Source of the DNA: Candidatus Zixiibacteriota bacterium
Lineage (GTDB): Bacteria > Zixibacteria > MSB-5A5 > GN15 > PGXB01
Length of the DNA stretch: 9,794 bases
Reading direction: 5' to 3'
Assembly (NCBI GenBank): GCA_026397495.1
Contig: JAPLUS010000213.1
Coordinates: forward strand, 1 to 9,794
This document shows, one piece after another, positions 1 to 6,016 of the stretch; positions within the stretch are counted from its first letter, which is position 1; the number at the start of each line of letters is the position of its first letter. A program made the position numbers and the translations under genes. The notes beneath the pieces are model-generated. The model saw only the letters and a program-made list of their open reading frames with translations. It ran no database searches and was not told the DNA's origin.

Positions 1-35
1 GGTATTGGAATAGCCAAGGCGATATTGTTGAGCAT

Positions 36-67
36 AAATCCGCATCATGAAGGGTGCGGATTTTTTT
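36..67 (+). terminator. Rho-independent terminator of an upstream plus-strand gene
   Basis: Arms AAATCCGCA (36-44) and TGCGGATTT (55-63) pair over 9 bp around a 10-nt loop, and seven T follow at 61-67. The T run lies on the plus strand, so it ends a transcript that enters from the left edge. On the minus strand only three T follow the stem, so it may also weakly stop the transporter gene that ends at 78. The first 30 bases are too short to identify the gene upstream; one frame stops at 11-13 and another at 48-50. Confidence 0.8.
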
Positions 68-77
68 ATTGGTAATT

Positions 78-983
78 TTATCGATAAAATAGAAGAATCA
101 CACCGGCGACGGTAATAATGGCGCCAATGACCGCCCGAGAAGAGACTTTCTCTTTATAGAATATAATCACCAGTGGAATCACCAATACCGGCACAATAGA
201 CATAATTGCCGCGGCAATACCGGTGGCGACATATTTTATCGCCACCAGCGACATCCAGACTCCCAGAAATGGCCCGCAAATTGCTCCGCCCAAGGCCAAG
301 ATCAGCGCTTTTTTATCCCTGAATTTTTCCTTGGCTTCTTTAATGTCACCCCGAAGCAAGCTAAAAAGCCAGATGGCAATGCCGGCGGATAACATCCGAA
401 TAAAAGTTGCCGGTAGAGGTTCCAGATGGTTACCCATCCCGGCTTTGGCCAAAATCAGTCCGATCGCCTGTCCGGTGGCTCCACCAAAGGCTAAAAAAAT
501 GCCGAGTTTCAGTTTTTTTCTTTCCTGAATGGTTACCCCGGTACCTACATTGTAACGTTCCACAGTTACCCATCCCATACCGGCGACAGTCATTGTAATT
601 CCCCAGATCGCTTGTATCCCAAGTCTCTCACCTAAAAAGAACCAGGCAATTATGGCTGTGATTATGGGAGAGATGGAAAATATCAAGAGAGATAGTCTTG
701 GCCCTATGACAACATAAGCCCGGAATAGAAAAGCATCGCCTATTGATAATCCAATGACTCCGCTCAATATAAGAAAATAGTACGATTGGACAGGGATATC
801 CGGAGGAAGAAGCTCGCCGGTGATTAATAAAAGGGTGATTCCTAAAAGCATTACGGCAAAAAGGATCCGAATTTTATTCAGCCAGTAGGAGCCGATTCGT
901 CGGCTGGCCGAAGTGAAAAAGAGGGACGTAAATGACCATAATATCGCGGTGGATAGGGCGGCCAGTTCTCCGGGGTAGGGCAT
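78..983 (-). CDS. EamA/DMT-family inner-membrane transporter
   Basis: This 301-residue hydrophobic protein has about ten membrane segments arranged as two EamA repeats (roughly residues 5-140 and 160-300), the usual size and layout of the drug/metabolite transporter superfamily. Family features seen are the N-terminal ELAALSTAILWS helix, the LSGVIGLSIGDAFLF segment, and FLGERL at the end of the first repeat, with FYKEKVS in the matching place of the second. The substrate cannot be told; relatives export amino acids, metabolites or nucleotide-like compounds. I take the ATG at 983 as the start. A TTG at 986 would add one residue but lies closer to the -10 box. No Shine-Dalgarno precedes it, and the promoter places transcription initiation about at the ATG. 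A second member of the family lies at 8490-9392; the two share only scattered motifs, so they are not a recent duplication. Confidence 0.9.
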   Translation of the reverse strand: MPYPGELAALSTAILWSFTSLFFTSASRRIGSYWLNKIRILFAVMLLGITLLLITGELLPPDIPVQSYYFLILSGVIGLSIGDAFLFRAYVVIGPRLSLLIFSISPIITAIIAWFFLGERLGIQAIWGITMTVAGMGWVTVERYNVGTGVTIQERKKLKLGIFLAFGGATGQAIGLILAKAGMGNHLEPLPATFIRMLSAGIAIWLFSLLRGDIKEAKEKFRDKKALILALGGAICGPFLGVWMSLVAIKYVATGIAAAIMSIVPVLVIPLVIIFYKEKVSSRAVIGAIITVAGVILLFYR

Positions 984-988
984 CAACT

Positions 989-1017
989 AATATAACGGTC
1001 AAAGAGCCGAAAGGCAA
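989..1017 (-). promoter_or_regulatory. Promoter of the first EamA transporter, probably leaderless
   Basis: On the minus strand a -35 TTGCCT (1012-1017) and a -10 TATATT (989-994) are separated by exactly 17 bp. The -10 lies only 5 nt before the ATG at 983, so initiation should fall at or next to the start codon. The lack of a Shine-Dalgarno sequence agrees with a leaderless mRNA. It is judged from sequence match only. Confidence 0.55.
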
Positions 1018-1028
1018 TCCGGCTCATA

Positions 1029-1057
1029 TTGACTTTATGACCGATATTGGCTATCAT
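1029..1057 (+). promoter_or_regulatory. Promoter of the M48 protease (and perhaps the fumarase genes)
   Basis: TTGACT (1029-1034), a 17-bp spacer and TATCAT (1052-1057) form a near-consensus housekeeping promoter. Initiation is expected near 1064. It stands back to back with the transporter promoter: the two -35 boxes are 11 bp apart, so one bound factor could affect both. Confidence 0.6.
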
Positions 1058-1073
1058 CGCAGAGAAGCAAAAT

Positions 1074-1077
1074 GGAG
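1074..1077 (+). promoter_or_regulatory. Shine-Dalgarno site that favours the 1087 start of the protease
   Basis: GGAG stands 9 nt before the ATG at 1087. The earlier in-frame ATG at 1072 overlaps this site and has only a poor purine stretch before it. With initiation predicted near 1064, the 1087 start gives a leader of normal length, and the protein then begins MKMILLSL, a typical signal-peptide start. Confidence 0.5.
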
Positions 1078-1086
1078 AAATTATCT

Positions 1087-2397
1087 ATGAAAATGATTCT
1101 ATTAAGTTTATTTGTTTTGGTTACTCTTAACCCCATAATGATTCCGGCCGCTGATCTTACCAATTCGGCGGCGGATTCGTTATCGACCTCACCGCGTGCC
1201 GACACCGCTGTCATAGCCGGTGCTGATAGCGCGGCACAATCTAATTTTATCTATCCGATGCCGCCCGAGAGGATGGCCAAGCTGATTGCTTATTCCCGTT
1301 TTAACAATCTCTGGCGTTTTCTGGATTTCTTCATCAGTGTTGTCATTTTATTGATAATTATCTACGGCGGCCTATCGGCCCGTCTCCGCAATTGGGCTTC
1401 GAAAATATCATCTAAAAATTTCTTCGTCTATTTTTTCTATTTTATTTTTTTCATGATTGTAATGTATGGGCTAAATTTCCCTTTTGATTATTACCGTAAT
1501 TTTGCCATTGAGCACCAGTATGGTTTTTCTAATCAGACATTTGGCGCCTGGTTTGGGGAGAGCCTTAAGTCTCTGGGAGTAGGTTTTGTTTTTGGCTTTA
1601 TACTGTTTCTGATTCTGTATTGGCTGATTAATAGATTTAGAAAATGGTGGCTGGCCTTTGCTATCGGTTCCATACCGTTTATGGTGCTCGTTATTATTAT
1701 TGTGCCGGTGATTATTACACCATTATTCAATAAATTTGAGCCGATAAAGAATAAGGAATTGGGCGCGGAAATGACCGCCCTGGCCGGCAAAGCCGGTATT
1801 TATAATCCTGATATCTATGAAGTAGACGCCTCCAAACAGTCATCGAAAGTAAATGCCTATTTCACCGGTATGTTTGGAACAAAACGGATTGTTCTTTATG
1901 ATACGGCGATAAAGAATTTTACGGTCAATGAATTGAAGTTCATTATGGGACATGAGATTGGGCATTATGTGATGCATCATATATGGTATGGCCTTTTTCT
2001 TGGCGTGGTGTTCATATTCATTGTGTTCTATCTGGCGGATAAATTTCTCCCGCCGATGATAGAACGACGGAAAAACCGGATTGGATTTTCGCGATTGGGT
2101 GATATTGCCGGCTTACCGCTTCTGCTGCTTTTTGTAACCGTCTTTTCTTTTATCTTTCAACCTATCCAAAATACCGCCAGTCGTTATTTTGAGAATCAAT
2201 CCGATCGATTCGGCATGCAGCTTTCCGGCGTAACCGGCGATGAAGCCGCAACTGCTTTTGACAAACTTTCGGTTTTCAATCTATCCGACCCGGAGCCGTC
2301 GGCGCTGATAGAATTCTGGTTTTATACTCATCCCGCGCTGAAAAAGAGAATGGATAATGTCCGGAAATTATACAACGAGCTCCATCCGGGCGTATAA
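1087..2397 (+). CDS. M48-family (Ste24/CAAX prenyl protease-like) membrane zinc metalloprotease
   Basis: This is a 436-residue integral membrane protease. The zinc site HEIGH is at residues 289-293 and the third ligand is probably E369 in YFENQSDRFG, which matches the Ste24 E-x-Q-[AS]-D pattern. The segments NAYFTGMFG (from about 256) and KRIVLYDT are Ste24 hallmarks. Membrane segments lie near residues 79-95, 112-128, 163-181, 188-212, 299-317 and 342-359. The N-terminus is a likely signal peptide or extra helix (1-22) followed by an Ala/Ser/Asp-rich linker to about residue 55. Eukaryotic Ste24 trims prenylated proteins; bacterial members more likely cut membrane or misfolded proteins, so the physiological substrate is unknown. 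An upstream ATG at 1072 would add five residues. The fumarase alpha gene follows after 45 bp without a clear promoter, so co-transcription is possible, although no functional link is evident. Confidence 0.92.
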   Translation: MKMILLSLFVLVTLNPIMIPAADLTNSAADSLSTSPRADTAVIAGADSAAQSNFIYPMPPERMAKLIAYSRFNNLWRFLDFFISVVILLIIIYGGLSARLRNWASKISSKNFFVYFFYFIFFMIVMYGLNFPFDYYRNFAIEHQYGFSNQTFGAWFGESLKSLGVGFVFGFILFLILYWLINRFRKWWLAFAIGSIPFMVLVIIIVPVIITPLFNKFEPIKNKELGAEMTALAGKAGIYNPDIYEVDASKQSSKVNAYFTGMFGTKRIVLYDTAIKNFTVNELKFIMGHEIGHYVMHHIWYGLFLGVVFIFIVFYLADKFLPPMIERRKNRIGFSRLGDIAGLPLLLLFVTVFSFIFQPIQNTASRYFENQSDRFGMQLSGVTGDEAATAFDKLSVFNLSDPEPSALIEFWFYTHPALKKRMDNVRKLYNELHPGV

Positions 2398-2431
2398 AAT
2401 ATAAATGGAATTGTTCTTTATGAATAATTTT

Positions 2432-2435
2432 GGAG
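2432..2435 (+). promoter_or_regulatory. Ribosome binding site of fumarase alpha
   Basis: GGAG with a 7-nt spacer to the ATG at 2443. It fixes the start of the fumarase alpha gene and shows that this genome does use Shine-Dalgarno initiation. Confidence 0.7.
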
Positions 2436-2442
2436 AAATAAT

Positions 2443-3285
2443 ATGCATCAAATAAGTACCGACAGAATTATCGACGCGGTGCGAAAGCTCTCCATGGAAG
2501 CCGCCTACGATTTGGGCGAGGACGTAATAAAGGCGATAGAGGATTTCAAAAAAGCAGAAGAGTCGCCGGTTGGAAAGGGAATATTGGATCAGGTTTTGGA
2601 GAATGCCAAAATCGCCAGAGAAGAAAGAGCCCCGATGTGCCAGGACACCGGTTTTGCGGTGCTGTTTGTGGAATTGGGTCAGCAGGTGGAAATTATTGGG
2701 GGTGATTTTTATGGGGCGCTCAATGAGGGCGTTCGCCGTGGCTATAAAGAGGGCTATCTGCGGAAATCGATTGTCAGTGACCCCCTGGAACGAAAGAACA
2801 CCGGCGATAATACCCCGGCGGTGATTCATACCGAGATTGTCCCTGGTGACAAGCTCAAAATAACCATTGCTCCCAAGGGGGGTGGTTCAGAGAATATGTC
2901 GGAGGTAAAAATGCTTAAGCCGTCCGACGGTCTTCAGGGGGTGAAGGATTTTGTAATTGACCGGGTGCGCCGTTCCGGCGGTAATCCCTGCCCGCCGATA
3001 ATTGTCGGCATTGGTCTGGGGGGAACTTTCGAAAAGTGCGCTCTTCTGGCCAAGAAGGCGCTTCTGCGTGAGGTGGGGAACAGACATCCCGATAAATTCT
3101 ATGCCGATCTGGAAGTGGAACTTCTGGAAAAGATCAATAAACTGGGAATCGGCCCTCAGGGTCTGGGCGGAACAACCACAGCCCTGGATGTACATATTGA
3201 GGTTTTCCCCTGCCATATCGCCAGTCTGCCGGTAGCGGTTAATATTCAATGTCATGCCGCCCGGCACCAATCAATTGTTCTGTGA
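2443..3285 (+). CDS. Class I fumarate hydratase, alpha subunit
   Basis: The 280-residue protein matches the N-terminal domain of iron-sulfur (class I) fumarases, which reversibly hydrate fumarate to L-malate in the cytoplasmic TCA cycle. Family signatures are APMCQDTGFAVLFVELGQ, KGGGSENMSE, GGNPCPPIIVGIGLGGTFEK, GPQGLGGTTTALDVH and the C-terminal HIASLPVAVN. The likely [4Fe-4S] ligands are C66, C183 and C270; the 66-183 spacing is close to that of the first two cluster cysteines of single-chain fumarases. C199 is an extra cysteine. In E. coli FumA this domain is fused to the beta part; here the two are separate genes, as in many archaea and anaerobic bacteria. The beta gene begins 31 bp downstream. 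L-tartrate dehydratase is a close homologue and cannot be excluded from sequence alone, but fumarase is the usual role. Confidence 0.93.
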   Translation: MHQISTDRIIDAVRKLSMEAAYDLGEDVIKAIEDFKKAEESPVGKGILDQVLENAKIAREERAPMCQDTGFAVLFVELGQQVEIIGGDFYGALNEGVRRGYKEGYLRKSIVSDPLERKNTGDNTPAVIHTEIVPGDKLKITIAPKGGGSENMSEVKMLKPSDGLQGVKDFVIDRVRRSGGNPCPPIIVGIGLGGTFEKCALLAKKALLREVGNRHPDKFYADLEVELLEKINKLGIGPQGLGGTTTALDVHIEVFPCHIASLPVAVNIQCHAARHQSIVL

Positions 3286-3303
3286 ATCGAGAATATGAAA
3301 TTC

Positions 3304-3307
3304 GGAG
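3304..3307 (+). promoter_or_regulatory. Ribosome binding site of fumarase beta
   Basis: GGAG with a 9-nt spacer to the ATG at 3317, inside the 31-bp gap between the two subunit genes. It supports independent translation of beta from a shared message. Confidence 0.65.
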
Positions 3308-3316
3308 AGATAAATT

Positions 3317-3874
3317 ATGCCGCAGAAGAAATCAATTAAGACGCCGTTGACCGATGCGACGGTCGAAAGTCTCAAAACTGGAGACGAAGTTCTTATCACG
3401 GGAGAGATATATACCGCTCGCGATGCCGCCCATAAACGATTAGTGGAGTTAATAGACAAGGGAGAGAAGCTTCCTTTTGATCCCAGCGGACAGATTATTT
3501 ATTTTGTCGGTCCGACTCCCGCCAAACCGGGAAAGGTCATCGGCTCGGCGGGGCCGACGACATCGTACCGAATGAATGGCTATTCTCCTCGACTGATTGA
3601 AGTGGGACTGAAAGGGATGATAGGTAAGGGGGAAATGGGGCCGGAGGTAATCGCCAAAATGAAAGAGCGGAAGGCGGTTTATTTTGCCGCCGTCGGAGGC
3701 GCAGCGGCCTTGATTGCTAAATCGATTACCGGAAATGAACTGGTGGCCTATGAAGATTTGGGTGCTGAGGCGATTCGCAGGTTAACGGTTAAGGATTTTC
3801 CGGCGATTGTGGCGCTCGACTGCCACGGCGGGAATATTTTTAAAGAGGGTGTCGCGAAGTACGAAAAGAAGTAG
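3317..3874 (+). CDS. Class I fumarate hydratase, beta subunit
   Basis: This 185-residue protein is the C-terminal (beta) domain of class I fumarase, the partner that completes the active site around the cluster held by the alpha subunit. Signatures include the start LTDATVESLKTGDEVLITG, the segment ARDAAHKR, the substrate-binding AGPTTSYRMN, IGKGEM, and FAAVGGAAALIAKSI, with ALDCHGGNIF near the end. The length is normal for a separate beta subunit. Gene order alpha-beta, the 31-bp spacing and a hairpin terminator 22 bp after the stop mark this as the last gene of a two-gene unit, possibly read from the protease promoter. As with alpha, tartrate dehydratase is the main alternative. Confidence 0.93.
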   Translation: MPQKKSIKTPLTDATVESLKTGDEVLITGEIYTARDAAHKRLVELIDKGEKLPFDPSGQIIYFVGPTPAKPGKVIGSAGPTTSYRMNGYSPRLIEVGLKGMIGKGEMGPEVIAKMKERKAVYFAAVGGAAALIAKSITGNELVAYEDLGAEAIRRLTVKDFPAIVALDCHGGNIFKEGVAKYEKK

Positions 3875-3895
3875 AGCCGCAATTATTTGATATTT

Positions 3896-3928
3896 CGTAG
3901 GGGTCGATTTTATATGTCGACCCTTTTT
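3896..3928 (+). repeat. CGTAGGGG-type hairpin repeat, copy 1, acting as fumarase terminator
   Basis: CGTAGGGG (3896-3903) leads into the stem GGGTCGA (3901-3907) / TCGACCC (3917-3923) with a 9-nt loop, followed by five T (3924-3928). It lies 22 bp after the fumarase beta stop and has the form of an intrinsic terminator. The same head with other stems recurs at 9550, 9596 and 9684, so this is a dispersed repeat recruited as a terminator rather than a gene-specific one. Confidence 0.7.
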
Positions 3929-3961
3929 ATTCTTGTTCCAGCCTTCGGGCGGAGTGTGATT

Positions 3962-3984
3962 GACACGACATTGAAATAAGTTTG
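3962..3984 (+). repeat. Direct repeat, left copy, flanking the MITE-like element
   Basis: A 23-bp sequence centred on CATTGAAATAAG matches 4244-4266 at 21 of 23 positions, in the same orientation. The pair brackets the inverted-repeat element at 3991-4206. Confidence 0.65.
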
Positions 3985-3990
3985 ACGTAG

Positions 3991-4206
3991 GGCAGAACCC
4001 CAGACGAAGCGGAGTGTTGAAGAAGTGTATGTTATGGCAATGTGCCTCTATCATGACCAATGATGACGCCCGACCTGTCATTCTGGCGAAAGCCAGAATC
4101 CAGAAAGCAGTAACTGATTTGCATTTAGGTCTTTTTTCTGGATCCTGAATATGCCGCTTTTCCCTTTTGAGGCTTTTCAACACTCCCGAAGTCTTGTGGT
4201 TCTGCC
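3991..4206. repeat. MITE-like 216-bp element with imperfect terminal inverted repeats
   Basis: The outer 31 bp of each end are inverted copies: GGCAGAACC (3991-3999) pairs with GGTTCTGCC (4198-4206), and GGAGTGTTGAA (4011-4021) pairs with TTCAACACTCC (4176-4186). The two blocks are separated by exactly 11 variable bases on both sides. Inside are a hairpin with a GAAA loop (4080-4099) and the 9-bp inverted pair ATCCAGAAA / TTTCTGGAT (4098-4106 and 4135-4143). No transposase or convincing gene is present. A minus-strand open frame across it reads FWILAFARMT, a well-known spurious translation of this kind of intergenic repeat. A clear short target-site duplication is not seen directly at the ends. 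Confidence 0.6.
4080..4099 (+). repeat. REP-like hairpin with a GAAA tetraloop
   Basis: ATTCTGGC (4080-4087) and GCCAGAAT (4092-4099) form a perfect 8-bp stem closed by GAAA. This resembles the widespread repeats of the form CATTC..GCGAAAGC..GAATCC found in many bacterial intergenic regions. It sits in the middle of the 216-bp element. Confidence 0.65.
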
Positions 4207-4210
4207 ATTT

Positions 4211-4248
4211 GTGTCCGGATTCCCCACGGCGGGGACAAGAACCGACAC
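4211..4248 (+). repeat. Hairpin repeat ending in CAAGAACCGACAC
   Basis: TCCCC-ACGGC-GGGGA forms the inner hairpin (around 4221-4235), and GTGTC (4211-4215) can pair with GACAC (4244-4248) at the base, with mismatches between. The 13-bp tail CAAGAACCGACAC (4236-4248) recurs exactly at 9723-9735 in the right intergenic region, which marks it as part of another dispersed repeat. Confidence 0.45.
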
Positions 4249-4266
4249 GGCATTGAAATAAGATTG
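4244..4266 (+). repeat. Direct repeat, right copy, flanking the MITE-like element
   Basis: Same orientation as 3962-3984, 21 of 23 bases identical. Together they frame about 260 bp of repeat DNA between the fumarase terminator and the RqcH promoter. Confidence 0.65.
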
Positions 4267-4289
4267 CCTGTTTGAATCAGGATACCCTT

Positions 4290-4318
4290 TTGACCTTCTT
4301 CATAGAATACCCTATATT
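4290..4318 (+). promoter_or_regulatory. Promoter of rqcH, probably leaderless
   Basis: TTGACC (4290-4295), a 17-bp spacer and TATATT (4313-4318) stand only 6 nt before the ATG at 4325. There is no Shine-Dalgarno in the 6 bases between. Transcription would start at about the first base of the ORF, the same arrangement as for the transporter at 983. Confidence 0.55.
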
Positions 4319-4324
4319 CCGTCC

Positions 4325-6004
4325 ATGCAAACCGCTCTCCATATATATACCCTCGTTAGGGAATTGAATCATGAAATTATTGGCTCCACTATAATCGGCA
4401 CCGAGTTCTATAAGAAAGAACGTGAAGCATATATTCTGTTTAAGACCGGCGTTGAGATTCTGGCGCTTGGTCTAATCTATCATCCGGTCGGTTTTGGGGC
4501 CTATCTGGTCCCCCAAAGCAGAATTGAAATAAAAACTGATGAAAAGCCATGGCCATTTTTCCAGCCGGCAAAAGGTTCTACAGTCGCCTCGATCCGGCAA
4601 ATGGGATTGGACAGAATAGTCAGGATTGAGCTTGTCAATGGAGCAACCCATCTGGCGATAATTTTGGAAGCGCTTGGTCCCAATGGCAATTTCTGGTTAC
4701 TTGATAATGACGATAAAATTTTGGCTACTTTGCGGCATAGAAAATTTGAAGTATCGGAATACTCTCCACCACCGCCGCCGGATAAACTAAATCCTTTTGA
4801 TCTGAAACCGGAAGATTTGCAGAAGGTTTTGAAAAAGGAGGGTAGTCCATTATTAAGTCATATCTTGCGGAAAAATGTTGTGGGGTTAGATGAATATTTG
4901 GCCATGGAGATTCTTCAGCGGGCAGATGTTCAACCGGATGCCATTGGTGAAAATATTGATAATAGTGCCATGACAAAAATAGTTCCGACCATTAGAAATG
5001 TGGCGGCTCATTTCAATGATTATAATCAGGGATATCTTTATGCGGCAACGGGGGTGAATGAGGTCTATCCGTTCAAGTTGGGTACTCTAAAAGGAGAATC
5101 CGGGAAATATAATTCGCTATCACTGGCCATATATGAAGCTATCAAAAGCAAGAGGAAGACAGGAATAAAAGTTTCGGCAAAACAGCGAATTCTTGAAGCG
5201 ATGGATAAAGGGGTGAATCGATTGGCGAAAAAAGTGGCCAAAATAGAAGCCGATCTTTCCATCGCGGGCAAGGCCGAAGATTACCGAAAATCCGCCGAAA
5301 TTCTAAAGGCCAATCTGGCTTGCCTTAAGAGGGGGATGGAATCAATTGAGTTGGATGATATCTATTTTGATAATGACCGTAAGGTAAGAATTTCTCTCAA
5401 TCCGGCGTTGAGTCCGGTTGAGAATGTGGAAAAATATTTTCTTAAATATCATAAAGGGAAAGAAGCGCTGCTCCTGCAGAAACGGCGATTAGATATTGCG
5501 GGGAGGGAATTGCAATCGGCCCAAAAAGTGCAGGCGGAGCTGGAGCGGGATTTTGATAACGCAGTTGAGAAGTATAGAACGGAAATGGCGCCGCTTCTGC
5601 CGAAGGATATAAAAATCAAAACCACCGTTCCGCGGCTGCCATATAAACCGTACACTCTCTCCACCGGTATTACTATTTTTGTGGGACGCGACGGCGCCGA
5701 TAACGATACCACCACCTTTGAATATGCCAGGCCTTATGAGTTATGGTTTCATGCGGCGCAGTCTCCGGGATCGCATGTCGTGATGAAATTCCCCGATAAA
5801 AGTTTTAGACCGTCAAAGCAGGAAATAGCAGAAACGGCGGCCATAGCTGCCTATTATTCCAAAGCAAAGAATTCCAAGACGGTACCAATTGTATATACCG
5901 AGCGAAAATATGTCCGTAAACCGCGCCGGGCCAAAGCGGGGTTGGTAACCATCGAGCGGGAAAAGATGGTGATGGTGGCGCCGAAGAAGATGGAAGGGGT
6001 TTGA
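4325..6004 (+). CDS. rqcH: RqcH/NFACT-family ribosome-associated quality-control protein
   Basis: This 559-residue protein has the layout of bacterial RqcH (older names: fibronectin-binding protein A homologue, FbpA/YloA), close to the 570 residues of the Bacillus subtilis protein. The NFACT-N domain covers about residues 1-245 and contains the D96-R97 pair that corresponds to the DR motif needed for tRNA-dependent alanine tailing. A lysine-rich coiled-coil middle region follows at about 270-430. The NFACT-R (DUF814) domain covers about 438-545, with ELWFHA (WFH at 474-476), PGSHVV (from 481), AAYYSKA and VPIVYTERKYVRKP. RqcH binds the peptidyl-tRNA-obstructed 50S subunit and directs C-terminal Ala tails that mark stalled chains for degradation. 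It stands alone, converging on the lipoprotein gene with 12 bp between the stops. Confidence 0.93.
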   Translation: MQTALHIYTLVRELNHEIIGSTIIGTEFYKKEREAYILFKTGVEILALGLIYHPVGFGAYLVPQSRIEIKTDEKPWPFFQPAKGSTVASIRQMGLDRIVRIELVNGATHLAIILEALGPNGNFWLLDNDDKILATLRHRKFEVSEYSPPPPPDKLNPFDLKPEDLQKVLKKEGSPLLSHILRKNVVGLDEYLAMEILQRADVQPDAIGENIDNSAMTKIVPTIRNVAAHFNDYNQGYLYAATGVNEVYPFKLGTLKGESGKYNSLSLAIYEAIKSKRKTGIKVSAKQRILEAMDKGVNRLAKKVAKIEADLSIAGKAEDYRKSAEILKANLACLKRGMESIELDDIYFDNDRKVRISLNPALSPVENVEKYFLKYHKGKEALLLQKRRLDIAGRELQSAQKVQAELERDFDNAVEKYRTEMAPLLPKDIKIKTTVPRLPYKPYTLSTGITIFVGRDGADNDTTTFEYARPYELWFHAAQSPGSHVVMKFPDKSFRPSKQEIAETAAIAAYYSKAKNSKTVPIVYTERKYVRKPRRAKAGLVTIEREKMVMVAPKKMEGV

Positions 6005-6016
6005 TTGATGCTCCTG

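Noticed and set aside
984..986. TTG as start of the first EamA transporter
   Set aside because: It would add one residue only, sits just 2 nt from the -10 box, and an ATG follows directly.
2368..2829. Minus-strand open frame opposite fumarase alpha
   Set aside because: It is a shadow of a strongly conserved gene on the other strand; the same holds for the frames at 2887-3270, 1533-1790 and 8638-8919.
4080..4106. Riboswitch or other structured leader RNA upstream of rqcH
   Set aside because: The hairpins here belong to the repeat element and lie upstream of the predicted rqcH promoter at 4290-4318, so they would not be part of that mRNA.
3782..4183. Minus-strand open frame of 133 codons over the end of fumarase beta and the intergenic repeats
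   Set aside because: It overlaps a certain gene, contains FWILAFARMT (a known artefact of translating REP-like repeats) and covers the inverted-repeat element. It has no domain.
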